Assembly (NCBI GenBank): GCA_016212565.1
Contig: JACRFY010000033.1
Coordinates: forward strand, 1-32,305
Length of the DNA: 32,305 nt
Source of the DNA: Magnetospirillum sp.
GTDB lineage: Bacteria; Pseudomonadota; Alphaproteobacteria; Rhodospirillales; Magnetospirillaceae
Direction: 5' to 3'
Position 1 is the stretch's first letter; the number at the start of each line of letters is the position of its first letter. Shown here piece after piece: positions 8,132-16,171 of this stretch. Both the position numbers and the translations under genes were made by a program. The notes below the pieces were generated by a model. That model saw nothing but the letters and a program-made list of their open reading frames with translations, was not told the origin of the DNA and did not search any database.

Positions 8132-8161
8132 CGGTTCCAACCGACCGTGGTCCGTCTGCGC

Positions 8162-8632
8162 CTAGCGCTTCGAGAACTGGGTCGAACGACGCGCCTTGTG
8201 CTTGCCGTACTTCTTGCGCTCGACCACGCGGGGATCGCGGGTGAGGAAGCCGCCGGCCTTCAGCGCCGAGCGCAGGCTGGGGTCGAAGTAGGTCAGGGCG
8301 CGGCTGATGCCGTGGCGCAGGGCGCCGGCCTGACCGGACAGACCGCCGCCGGTGACGGTGCAGGTGACGTCCCAGCTGTTCTCGCAGCGAACGCACTGGA
8401 TGGGCTGGTTGATCAGCATGCGCAGCACCGGGCGGGCGAAGTAGACTTCGATCACCCGGCCGTTGACGGTGACCTTGCCGCTGCCGGGCTTGACCCACAC
8501 GCGGGCAATGGCGTTCTTGCGGCGGCCGGTGGCGTAGGCGCGGCCCTGCGCATCGACTTTCTTCTCGTACGCGGGCTGCCCCTGCGCCGGAGCGGCGGCC
8601 TTGAGGCCGGCCAAACTGGTGAGATCGGCCAT
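8162..8632 (-). CDS. rpsI: 30S ribosomal protein S9
   Basis: A component of the small ribosomal subunit near the P-site tRNA. 156 residues. It shows the S9 core [39 protein letters not shown], and the C-terminal tail [21 protein letters not shown] that reaches the decoding centre. The N-terminal ~27 residues are an extension typical of alphaproteobacterial S9. The gene starts 3 bp after the rplM stop, the near-universal rplM-rpsI order. Confidence 0.97.
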   Translation of the reverse strand: MADLTSLAGLKAAAPAQGQPAYEKKVDAQGRAYATGRRKNAIARVWVKPGSGKVTVNGRVIEVYFARPVLRMLINQPIQCVRCENSWDVTCTVTGGGLSGQAGALRHGISRALTYFDPSLRSALKAGGFLTRDPRVVERKKYGKHKARRSTQFSKR

Positions 8633-8635
8633 GGA

Positions 8636-9094
8636 TTACCTCTTGTTCTTCGGATTCATCGACGCGACGTCCAGCACCTGCGGCTGCTGGGCGTCGTGCG
8701 GGTGGCTGGGGCCGGCATAGACGCGCAGATTCTTCATCTGCTGGCGTCCCAGCGGACCGCGCGTGATCATGCGCTCGACCGCCTTGACGATCACCCGCTC
8801 GGGGTAGCGGCCCGACAGCAGCTGACCCATCGAGCGGTCCTTGATGCCGCCCGGATGGCCGGTGTGCCAGAAGAAGCGCTTGTCGGCGAGCTTGTTGCCG
8901 GTCAGCTTGACCTTCTCGGCGTTGACGATGATGATGTTGTCGCCCATGTCGATATGCGGCGTGAAGGTGGCCAGGTGCTTGCCCCGCAGTCGCATGGCGA
9001 CAATGGAGGCCAGCCGGCCGAGAACGAGGCCATCGGCGTCGATCACGAACCACTTCTTCTCGACTTCGGACGGTTTGGCGGAATAGGTCTTCAT
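8636..9094 (-). CDS. rplM: 50S ribosomal protein L13
   Basis: An early-assembly protein of the large subunit. 152 residues from the ATG at 9094 ([20 protein letters not shown]), which matches the usual L13 N-terminus; an in-frame GTG at 9103 is a less likely start. Hallmarks are [32 protein letters not shown] and the HTGHPGGIK loop, with [20 protein letters not shown] near the end. First gene of the rplM-rpsI operon; its promoter must lie in 9095-9253. Confidence 0.97.
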   Translation of the reverse strand: MKTYSAKPSEVEKKWFVIDADGLVLGRLASIVAMRLRGKHLATFTPHIDMGDNIIIVNAEKVKLTGNKLADKRFFWHTGHPGGIKDRSMGQLLSGRYPERVIVKAVERMITRGPLGRQQMKNLRVYAGPSHPHDAQQPQVLDVASMNPKNKR

Positions 9095-9253
9095 GGCACC
9101 CACGGCAAAACCAGTTGAACGCGCCCGGGCATGACTCGCTCGGGCGTTCGGAAGCCGCGGAGTATGCCACGCAACGCCCCGAAGTCAACCGCGAAAAAAT
9201 CACGGAAAAACAGCGCGCTAGAATAGCGGTATTCCTGTACCGCCCAGGTGGGG

Positions 9254-9652
9254 CTACGGGTCGGCGTGTCCCAGATCCGCCAGTTCGGCCTTGGCATTGG
9301 CCAGTTCGTCGCCCATCGCCCGCATGCTGGCGATCAGCGAAGCGATCAGGTGGGTCAGGCCCTCGGGGGCCTGGTCGAGCATCGAGCGGATGCTGGCCTT
9401 GGACAGCGACACGCACACGGTGTCCTCTTCGGCCATCGCCGAGGCCATGCGCAGGCCGTCGTCCATCATCGCCAGTTCGCCGATCACCTGGAAGGGGCGG
9501 GCCACCGCCAGGGTGACGCGGCGGCCGGAGACCGACTTGAAGATGCGCACCGCGCCCTTCTGGATCAGGTAGGCCTCGTGGCCGGTGTCGCCTTCGCGGA
9601 AAATGACCGCTCCCTTGGCGAACACGCGCCGTTCGGGATTGCCGCCAGCCAT
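9254..9652 (-). CDS. Stand-alone cyclic-nucleotide-binding domain protein
   Basis: 132 residues with a single cNMP-binding beta-roll (about 8-110). It shows GAVIFREGDTGHEAYLIQKG and the phosphate-binding cassette GELAMMDDGLRMASA, with the conserved Glu and Arg. No helix-turn-helix follows, only a short helical tail (SLIASMRAMGDELANAKAEL), so unlike Crp/Fnr it cannot bind DNA by itself. It may be a small regulatory or scaffold protein. GGAGGAGCGC precedes the ATG. It is divergent from the patatin gene. Confidence 0.87.
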   Translation of the reverse strand: MAGGNPERRVFAKGAVIFREGDTGHEAYLIQKGAVRIFKSVSGRRVTLAVARPFQVIGELAMMDDGLRMASAMAEEDTVCVSLSKASIRSMLDQAPEGLTHLIASLIASMRAMGDELANAKAELADLGHADP

Positions 9653-9786
9653 GCGCTCCTCCCCTGGACCTCTCTATCCCATCCAGCATACCCGCCCGCA
9701 GACGGATGTCCATTGCCTGGGTTGTGGGTGCAGCGCGTCATCCGCTAGGCTCTGGAAAAACGCATCGCACCGCCGGGGAGACAACC

Positions 9787-10926
9787 ATGGGACGTCGCAA
9801 ACGGATTGCCTTGGCGCTGCAAGGGGGGGGGACGCACGGGGCCTTTGCCTGGGGGGTGCTCGACGCCCTGCTCGAGGAAGTGGGCAAGGGAACCATCGAG
9901 CTGGTGGCGGTCGGCGGCGCCTCGACCGGGGCCTTCAACGCCACCGCCCTGGCCTATGGCCTGCACGAGGGGGCGGCGCGGCCCGGCCCGGCCACCGCCG
10001 CCGGCCGGCGCATGGCCGACGGGGCGCGGGCCAAGCTGGGCGAGCTGTGGGAGGCGGTGGCCCGCACCGCCTTTTGGGGGGCCAATCCGCTGGTGGCGGC
10101 CATCGGCCTGATTCCCGGCTGGAACATCGACGACACCCCGGCCGCCCGCTGGGCCGACGTCGCCGCCGGGACGTCGACGCCGCAGGATTCGGGCATCTCC
10201 AACCACCTCTCCGCCGTGGTCCGCGAGGTCCTGCCGGAAATCCCCGCCATCCTCGCCCTGCCCGGGCCGGGCCTGCCGCGGCTGGTGGTGGCGGCCACCG
10301 ATGTCGGCGAATGCCGCCGGCAATTGTTCATCGACGGGGCGGTGAGCCCGGACGCGCTGCGCGCCTCGGCGGTGGTGCCGGCCAGCCTGCGGCCGGTGGA
10401 GATCGGCGGCCGCCACTACTGGGACGGCGGCTTCATGGGCAACCCGCCGCTGACCCCGCTGGTCGAGTGCCTGCGCGAGGCCGATGCCGAGGATCTGGTG
10501 GTGGTGACCTCCAGCCCGCTGCACCGCGACGGCGTGCCGCGCACCCCGCATCAGGTGATGGACCGCCTCACCGAGCTGACCTTCAACGCCGGCCTGATCC
10601 ACGAGGTCAACGCCATCGAGACCATCAACCGCATGATCGACGCCGGGATGATCAAGGACCCGCCCCCCGGCCAGCACCCGTTCCGCCGCGTCAACCTGCA
10701 CCGCATCCACGACGATGCGGCGATGGCCGAGCTGGGCATCTATTCCAAGGAGGCCCCGGCCTGGGACTTCCTTGCCCATCTGCGCGACCTCGGCCGCGCC
10801 GCCTTCCAGCGCTCGTGGCCGGGGATCGAGGGGGCGTTGGGGCGGGAATCGTCGTGGGACACCAAGGCCCTGTGCGATCAGGTGCTGTCCCGCGCCGCCA
10901 TCGCCCGCGGCACGGCGGTGGCGTAG
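9787..10926 (+). CDS. Patatin-like phospholipase
   Basis: A putative serine lipid acyl hydrolase. 379 residues from the ATG at 9787, preceded by GGGGAGA; an upstream in-frame start at 9706 is less supported. All patatin motifs are present: oxyanion hole ALQGGGTHGAFAWG (about 8-21), nucleophile elbow GASTG (about 43-47) and the catalytic Asp in YWDGGFMGN (about 215-223). No signal peptide or membrane segment is visible, so it is probably cytosolic. The C-terminal part (MIKDPPPGQHPFRRVNLHRI) is typical of alphaproteobacterial patatins. No partner gene is present; it is followed by repeats. Confidence 0.93.
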   Translation: MGRRKRIALALQGGGTHGAFAWGVLDALLEEVGKGTIELVAVGGASTGAFNATALAYGLHEGAARPGPATAAGRRMADGARAKLGELWEAVARTAFWGANPLVAAIGLIPGWNIDDTPAARWADVAAGTSTPQDSGISNHLSAVVREVLPEIPAILALPGPGLPRLVVAATDVGECRRQLFIDGAVSPDALRASAVVPASLRPVEIGGRHYWDGGFMGNPPLTPLVECLREADAEDLVVVTSSPLHRDGVPRTPHQVMDRLTELTFNAGLIHEVNAIETINRMIDAGMIKDPPPGQHPFRRVNLHRIHDDAAMAELGIYSKEAPAWDFLAHLRDLGRAAFQRSWPGIEGALGRESSWDTKALCDQVLSRAAIARGTAVA

Positions 10927-10938
10927 GGAGAGCGAAAA

Positions 10939-11066
10939 CCCTCGCCCGCCTGCGGGAGAGAGTGGCGCGCAGCGCCGGGTGAGGGCGTTGCGGACTCCGT
11001 GTCCGCGGCTCCCTCACCCTCCCATTGCTGCGCAATGGGCCCCTCCCTCTCCCGCAAGCGGGGTAC
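10939..11066. repeat. GC-rich compound palindromic repeat (ccctcgcccg...cgggagag type)
   Basis: Several hairpins lie side by side: cccgcctgcggg, ggcgcgcagcgcc, cccattgctgcgcaatggg and cccgcaagcgggg. The outer ends (ccctcgcccgcctgcgggag and ctctcccgcaagcgggg) are related inverted motifs. This resembles the widespread intergenic repeats of GC-rich proteobacteria. It may also end transcription of the patatin gene. No second copy lies in the window. Confidence 0.65.
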
Positions 11067-11224
11067 GGCGTTCACACATCTCAATTTGGTTTTGCCGCGA
11101 TCCCAAAATAATCGTCATGCCCGGACTTGATCCGGGCATCCACGTCTTTCCGCAAGACTATCGTTGTCGAAAGCGGCGCCACGTGGATGGCCGGGTCAAG
11201 CCCGGCCATGACGGCAATTCCTTG
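11067..11224 (-). repeat. 158-bp interspersed palindromic repeat, copy B (inverted)
   Basis: Reverse complement of the unit at 1411-1568: same length, about 8 mismatches, no gaps by hand alignment. The hairpins atgcccgga/tccgggcat and atggccggg/cccggccat are intact. The two copies are about 9.7 kb apart in opposite orientation, so they could support inversion of the segment between them. Confidence 0.9.
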
Positions 11225-11274
11225 ATTTAAATGGACAAAATGTGTGAATGCCATAGCGCAAGCGGGCGTGGGGG

Positions 11275-13782
11275 TTATCCGAGCGCCTTGGCCAGCTCCG
11301 CCACCGCGCCGTCGCGGCGGTGGTAGCCGCACGCCTCGACCAGCGCACGGCCGGTGGCGAGTTCCGTCCGCGCCGCCGCGCTCTGCCCCTGGGCGAGGTG
11401 CAGCCGCGCCCGCTCCAGGGCGATGTCGGCGAGGAACAGTTTCATGCTGCCGCGCCCGGCGATGGTGGCCGCCTCGGCGAGATCGCGCTCGGCGTTATCG
11501 AACGTGCCGCGAAGGCGGAAGAATTCGGCGCGGGCGAGCAGGCCGCGGGGGAGATGATCTTGCCGGCCGGCCGCGCGGAGGGCGGCGACGGCGGCGTCCA
11601 ATTGGCGACGGGCGTCGTCCCAGTTCCCGGCCCCGGCCTGGGCCGCCTGGACGGCGGCACGGGCCAGGGACAGGGTGTCGAGGGCGCCAGTGAGGAGGGT
11701 GGCCATCGCGCCGAAGATTTCCTGCGAATGTTCGGCCCGTTCGCGCACCTCGGTCCAGCGGCCTTGGTCGAGGAGGACGCCGCAGTAGTGGAAGCCGGCG
11801 TAGGACACCAGGAAGCGGGCCCGCGGGGCGTCCTCGATCTGGCGCCGTTCCGCCTCGGCAAACAGCTCCGTCGCTTCGGCATCTTTCCCCGCCTGGACCA
11901 GGGCCGCGGCGAGGGTGGCGTGCGCCCTTATCCGCTCGAAGGCCGACGCGCCGCGGTCGCCGGTGGCGATCGCCCGCCGCGCCGCGGCGATCGCCGCCGG
12001 CAGCGCCCCCCGCGTCGCCTCGGTCTCGCTGAGATTTTCCGCCGTCGCTCGGGCATTGCCCCACTCTTCCAGCTGCTCAATTCGTTCCAGCGCCGCCGCC
12101 ATCGCCTGCCGCGCCTCGTCGAGACGGCCGAGGGCGTGCAGGCTGGAGCCGGCCTCGGCCAGGACCCAGGCCTGGCCCTGCGGGGCCAGGGTTGCGGCGG
12201 GTCGCTGCCACGGTTCGGCGAACAGGCCGGCCAGGGCGAGCAGATCGTCGCCAAGGGCGCCCAGAATGTTGACGCTGAAATGCTCGCCACCCCGCCGGAT
12301 GCGCGGATAGACCACCTTCACCAACGCCTCCTGGTGCCGCCCCGCCGCACAGCCGTGGCCGACCGCCTGGAACAGCGGCGTCATCGCCGCCCTGGTCTCC
12401 GGCCGGTCGTCGGCGCTGTCGCGCAGGTGCTCGTAGAGGCAGGAATGCGCCTGCCGCCACGCCGCCGGATCTTCCCGCTTCAGGCGGTCGGCGAAGAAAG
12501 CGCGCACCAGGGGGTGGGCGTCGAGGGTGTCGGGGTCGCCGGCTGCCGCCGCCTCCAGCAGATGGGCGCGGCGCAGGGTGGTCAGGGTTAACCGCCACTG
12601 CGTCTCCGGCAAATCGGCCAGGGGAGCGGTGAGGCCGGGGATCGCCGCCTGCCGCAGCATCCGCACCAACTCGCCGTCGGCGGGGCGGTCGAACAGGCCG
12701 GTCAGGGCCAGCACCGCGCCTTCGGGGCGGTCGCCGAACCAGCGGATGTAGCGCTCCAGCATGGCGCGGGCGCGGCCGCCTTGAGCGGCATCGGCGTCGA
12801 CGAGATTGATCTCGGCCGCCCGGCGCAGGTCGCCGCCGCAGGCGTCGCGGAGATAGGTGCCGAGCAGGGTCAGGGTATAGGCGTGGCCGTGGCAGCGTCC
12901 GGCCGCCGCCCGGCGCTCGCCGTCGCTGCCGTCGACCGCCAGCCGCCGCAGCAGATCGGCGCCTTCGGCAGCGGAGAGCGGGCCGAGGTCGCGGCTTTGC
13001 GCCGCCGGCAGGCCGGCGAGGTCGGCGACCGCCGCCCGGGTGGTCACCACCACCAGCCCGGGATGGCCGCCATGGGCCAGCTCCGCCAGCAGGGCCTGGA
13101 CGATGGGTTCCTTGATCGCCCCCGGTTGCACCGCCCCGGGCGGGTACTGGAGCGGCTCCAGCCCGTCGAGCACCAGCAGGGTCCGCTTCCGGCGCAAACA
13201 GGCGGCGAGGCGCTCGCCCAGCGCCCACGGGTTCTGCGTCGGCGTGGTGTCGCCGCCGAGGAACGCCAGCACCTCGTCGGCGAACGGGCCGGCCGAGCCC
13301 TGGCGCTCCGACGAGCCCTGGCTGAAGAACGAGAACCCGGTCACCGCCGCGGCGCCGTCCCAGCCGCGCCGGCGCAGGGTGTCGAGCCAGCGCACCACCA
13401 GCGCCGACTTGCCCGCCCCGCCCTCGCCGACCACCACCGCCACCGCGGTGTCGTCGTGCCAGCAGGCCTCCAGCCAGGCGAACTCCGCCGCGCGACCGAC
13501 GAATTCCGCCCCGGGGGCGGGGAGGCGGTTGAGGCGCACGGCGGGGCCGGCGGGGTTCGGGTGCGGGGCGGGCGGTGGCGCAGGCGCGGGCAGGGGAGCA
13601 GGGGGTGGAGGAGGGTGATTGTTGACGATTACCGTCGGCGGGGTCGGGTCCAGTATCTTGCGATAGGCGATGATGCCGACGACACCGATGGCGGCAAACG
13701 CCAACAGCATCCACGGATGGGCGAGGACGACCCCCAGGATCAGGTCGTAGGCGTCGGTCAGATTGGGATGTTCCTCGGCCAT
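11275..13782 (-). CDS. Membrane-anchored STAND NTPase with TPR-like C-terminus
   Basis: 835 residues from the ATG at 13782 (MAEEHPNLTD). Layout: one membrane helix (about 13-40); a long Pro-rich linker (about 46-80); a STAND/NB-ARC-like NTPase with Walker A VGEGGAGKSAL (118-128), the SFFSQGSSERQGSA stretch (151-164) seen in related STAND ATPases, and Walker B LLVLDGLEPL (202-211); a winged-helix-like region with HPLVRAFFADRL; then about 350 residues of Ala-rich helical hairpins resembling TPRs. STAND proteins are switch ATPases that sense a signal with their repeats and oligomerise; several are anti-phage sensors. There is no separate effector domain, so the membrane helix could be the output. 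Function is inferred. No operon partner. Confidence 0.83.
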   Translation of the reverse strand: MAEEHPNLTDAYDLILGVVLAHPWMLLAFAAIGVVGIIAYRKILDPTPPTVIVNNHPPPPPAPLPAPAPPPAPHPNPAGPAVRLNRLPAPGAEFVGRAAEFAWLEACWHDDTAVAVVVGEGGAGKSALVVRWLDTLRRRGWDGAAAVTGFSFFSQGSSERQGSAGPFADEVLAFLGGDTTPTQNPWALGERLAACLRRKRTLLVLDGLEPLQYPPGAVQPGAIKEPIVQALLAELAHGGHPGLVVVTTRAAVADLAGLPAAQSRDLGPLSAAEGADLLRRLAVDGSDGERRAAAGRCHGHAYTLTLLGTYLRDACGGDLRRAAEINLVDADAAQGGRARAMLERYIRWFGDRPEGAVLALTGLFDRPADGELVRMLRQAAIPGLTAPLADLPETQWRLTLTTLRRAHLLEAAAAGDPDTLDAHPLVRAFFADRLKREDPAAWRQAHSCLYEHLRDSADDRPETRAAMTPLFQAVGHGCAAGRHQEALVKVVYPRIRRGGEHFSVNILGALGDDLLALAGLFAEPWQRPAATLAPQGQAWVLAEAGSSLHALGRLDEARQAMAAALERIEQLEEWGNARATAENLSETEATRGALPAAIAAARRAIATGDRGASAFERIRAHATLAAALVQAGKDAEATELFAEAERRQIEDAPRARFLVSYAGFHYCGVLLDQGRWTEVRERAEHSQEIFGAMATLLTGALDTLSLARAAVQAAQAGAGNWDDARRQLDAAVAALRAAGRQDHLPRGLLARAEFFRLRGTFDNAERDLAEAATIAGRGSMKLFLADIALERARLHLAQGQSAAARTELATGRALVEACGYHRRDGAVAELAKALG

Positions 13783-13862
13783 GGCGCCCCCCGTCCTGGC
13801 CGATGCTAGGGGGAAATACGACCTTAGGCAACCGGGGCCCGACGGCTCGCCGAAGTCTTCGC

Positions 13863-13889
13863 CACAGATGAACACAGATCAACACAGAG
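13863..13889. repeat. Short tandem cacagatgaa/cacagatcaa/cacaga repeat
   Basis: Two and a half copies of a ~10-bp unit (cacagatgaa cacagatcaa cacagag) upstream of the STAND gene. Similar 'acacagat' tandem motifs are found between genes in many bacteria. No function is known to me. Confidence 0.55.
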
Positions 13890-13999
13890 GGCCCGTCGCG
13901 GTAACGGTGCGTTAAACCGAGTTCGTTGCCCTGTCCTGGCTGGGAAAGCGGTTGACCGCGCGGCGCCGTTGGCTATGATCGCGGCTCCATTCTCGCGGT

Positions 14000-14085
14000 G
14001 CCCCAGTGGCGGAATGGTAGACGCGGCAGACTCAAAATCTGTTGCCCGCAAGGGCGTGCTGGTTCGAGTCCGGCCTGGGGCACCA
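14000..14085 (+). tRNA. tRNA-Leu (anticodon CAA), CCA end encoded
   Basis: The acceptor stem gccccag pairs with ctggggc. The anticodon arm gcaga-ctcaaaa-tctgt gives anticodon CAA (reads UUG). A long variable arm (class II, ttgcccgcaagggcg) and the T-arm ggttcgagtcc are present; the gene ends in an encoded ACCA at 14082-14085. It is followed by attttt. It sits at the left edge of the DISARM-bearing region; tRNA-Leu genes are common integration sites. Confidence 0.95.
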
Positions 14086-14287
14086 AATTTTTCAAGGGGT
14101 TAGCGCCTGATAGGCGTGCCTTTGATAGCCGGGGCAATCCCGCCAAGATACCACCACGATACCAGTGGATTTGCACGTTACGGCCATTCGTGGTGCGGCA
14201 CGAGGGCATGGATTCTTTCGCAATCGCGCCGGAGGCGCCCGCCCCTCGATGTATTCCTCAAGGAGGGCAGGCCCAGTGTTCGTCCCG

Positions 14288-16162
14288 TCAGTCGAGGGAG
14301 AAGAAGCCTGCGCCCAGGCCGGCCATGGTCTCTACGAGCAGGCTTCGGTCGAGGAATAGGTTGCGGTTCTCACAGCTGGTTTCGGCGATCAGCAGGCAGC
14401 CGTGGCAAGCGGCGCCGTGGAGGGCGCGGTCGTCGGCACTGGAGGCCGGTTCGTGGTCGGCGCAGATGGGATCGTTCGAGCACACCTCGAGCCGGTCAAG
14501 CGCCGAAGTCAGGATGGTGGCAAATCGCGCCGATGTGGCGACAAGGCCGCCAAGCGTGCCCTGATTGCCCGAGGTGGCGGTGTAGACGAGAATGCCGCAG
14601 CTATCGATATGATTTCTCCGCAGCGGATTGGCGAGGGCGTAGATGCGCTCCTTCAGTGCGCTCGCCGGGTACCCGCATTCCAAGGCTATTTCCGCCATCA
14701 GGACATGAGAGAGGCTGTGGAGCATGGTGTAGACGAGGCCGGGGTTGGGAGCGCGTCGATCACCACGCAGTTCCGCCCAGCGTTCGTAGCCGCCGAGGAG
14801 CTGGCGGGCACGGGGGCCGACTGCCTCCCGTCCAAGCCACTCCGTGATTGCGGCCTCGTCGAAGTGGATGAACAGGCCCTCGCCGAACTGCTCCACCGCT
14901 GGTAGCCAGTCTGCCCCCAAGCTCAGGGGCGCTCCGTCAACGGCCAGCTGCACGTCCTCCAACTCCCCGTCGGTAGAGGTTGGGGCGGCTTCGAAGCGAG
15001 TGAAACCGTAAAGACAGGAGACTTCCCGGAGACGGTGAACGGCGACCAGGCTTCTGATGCCCCGGCAGACGGGCGCATGGTTTGCGTCCCAAGCCTCGCG
15101 CGGCAAAGTCTCGGCGAACAGTTTCGACTCCGGCAGGTTCTCGCCGATCACCGGATGCCCGCTGGCGAACACCGCAAACTCGGCTAGCCGAGGCGGCGCC
15201 GATGCATCTTGCTGCACCTGGGCATTGAAGAGCTGCAGGCGCGCGAAAACATCGGTATCCGCGTAGCCCTCAAAGGAAGCCGCCAGTACCCGGTTGAAGC
15301 GACGAGCCAGACCGATATCCTCGGCGCTTCGGGCGGCGGCCAAATCGTCGAAATGGGTCTGCACCAAGCGCGACAGTGCATCCTCGCCGCTCGGCAGGGA
15401 GATGACGGTGGCGATCTGGGGAAAATATGTGTTGGTCGCGGTTCGGGTGAGGAAGCGGAGAGGGTTGGTGCAGCCTGCAGGATCACGGTCGCCGAGCCAG
15501 GGACGATCCCCCCGACAGGTTCCCAGACGATGGGGAGCGAAAGCCTGTTCCAGGGAAAGCGACTTGCCGCAGTCGCATTCCACCAGGGTGTCGCGCGGGT
15601 CGGCACTGGTGCCGCGCTCGACCAGCCACATCGCTTCCCGGCATTCAGTCGGCCCATGGACCACTCGCCGCCAATCGATGTCCTGAAGATGGCCCTTCTC
15701 GCAGCCGGCAACGAAGCGGATGGGTGTGACATCGACCTTCTTGCCGCTTTCCAGCTCGAACTGGCGGCGTCCATTGGCCGGGTTCAGTTCCTGCCAGCGG
15801 ACCAATCGACGGCGGCGGGTGTCGATGCCACCTCCCTCTGTGGTCTGCGCCTCGGCTTCGCAAACGAACCAGGTCGGAAACACCGTGACCGCCACGCCGG
15901 GCGGCTCCCTGCCGGCGATGTCGACTGCCAGCGGTGGTGTGCGCAGCGAGAGCGTGCGCGTCTCTTCGAGCCGTCCCGTCTTTTTCAGGTTGCGCTCGAT
16001 CATCTCGGCCAAACGCCGCTCATCAATGGCGGTGAAGGCGCGTTCCCGCATGTCCCAGCGCTCAAGGCCGCCGATCAGCACCGAGCGGGTGGGCAGGTCG
16101 AGCATGGCGCCCGGCCCGAAGGTCGTGATCAACTGGCTGAGGCGCTGAAGGTTGCGGGCCAT
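14288..16162 (-). CDS. drmB: DISARM anti-phage protein DrmB (DUF1998)
   Basis: 624 residues. The N-terminus (FGPGAMLDLPTRSVLIGGLERW) and C-terminal region (YTMLHSLSHVLMAEIALECGY, DSCGILVYTATSGNQGTLGGL) are typical of DUF1998 proteins. Cysteine clusters at C196/C198/C216/C231 and C560/C567/C586/C589/C597 suggest bound zinc. In DISARM, DrmB works as a complex with the helicase DrmA, the core needed to block phage. The drmA TGA is fused to this gene's ribosome site (TGAGGAGCAACC before the ATG at 16162), so translation is coupled. Last gene of the operon: no drmC follows before the tRNA-Leu. Confidence 0.93.
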   Translation of the reverse strand: MARNLQRLSQLITTFGPGAMLDLPTRSVLIGGLERWDMRERAFTAIDERRLAEMIERNLKKTGRLEETRTLSLRTPPLAVDIAGREPPGVAVTVFPTWFVCEAEAQTTEGGGIDTRRRRLVRWQELNPANGRRQFELESGKKVDVTPIRFVAGCEKGHLQDIDWRRVVHGPTECREAMWLVERGTSADPRDTLVECDCGKSLSLEQAFAPHRLGTCRGDRPWLGDRDPAGCTNPLRFLTRTATNTYFPQIATVISLPSGEDALSRLVQTHFDDLAAARSAEDIGLARRFNRVLAASFEGYADTDVFARLQLFNAQVQQDASAPPRLAEFAVFASGHPVIGENLPESKLFAETLPREAWDANHAPVCRGIRSLVAVHRLREVSCLYGFTRFEAAPTSTDGELEDVQLAVDGAPLSLGADWLPAVEQFGEGLFIHFDEAAITEWLGREAVGPRARQLLGGYERWAELRGDRRAPNPGLVYTMLHSLSHVLMAEIALECGYPASALKERIYALANPLRRNHIDSCGILVYTATSGNQGTLGGLVATSARFATILTSALDRLEVCSNDPICADHEPASSADDRALHGAACHGCLLIAETSCENRNLFLDRSLLVETMAGLGAGFFSLD

Positions 16163-16171
16163 GGTTGCTCC

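Larger units (their letters stand above)
10927..11274. other. Gene-free interval filled by two different repeats
   Basis: This 348-bp interval lies between the convergent patatin and STAND genes. It is almost wholly made of two palindromic repeat units (10939-11066 and 11067-11224) set head to tail. The last 50 bp (11225-11274) show nothing recognisable. Confidence 0.7.

Noticed and set aside
13973-14209. Minus-strand frame reading ...NLVPQAGLEPARPCG... through the tRNA region
   Set aside because: That peptide is the well-known translation artefact of an antisense tRNA-Leu. No integrase motif precedes it.
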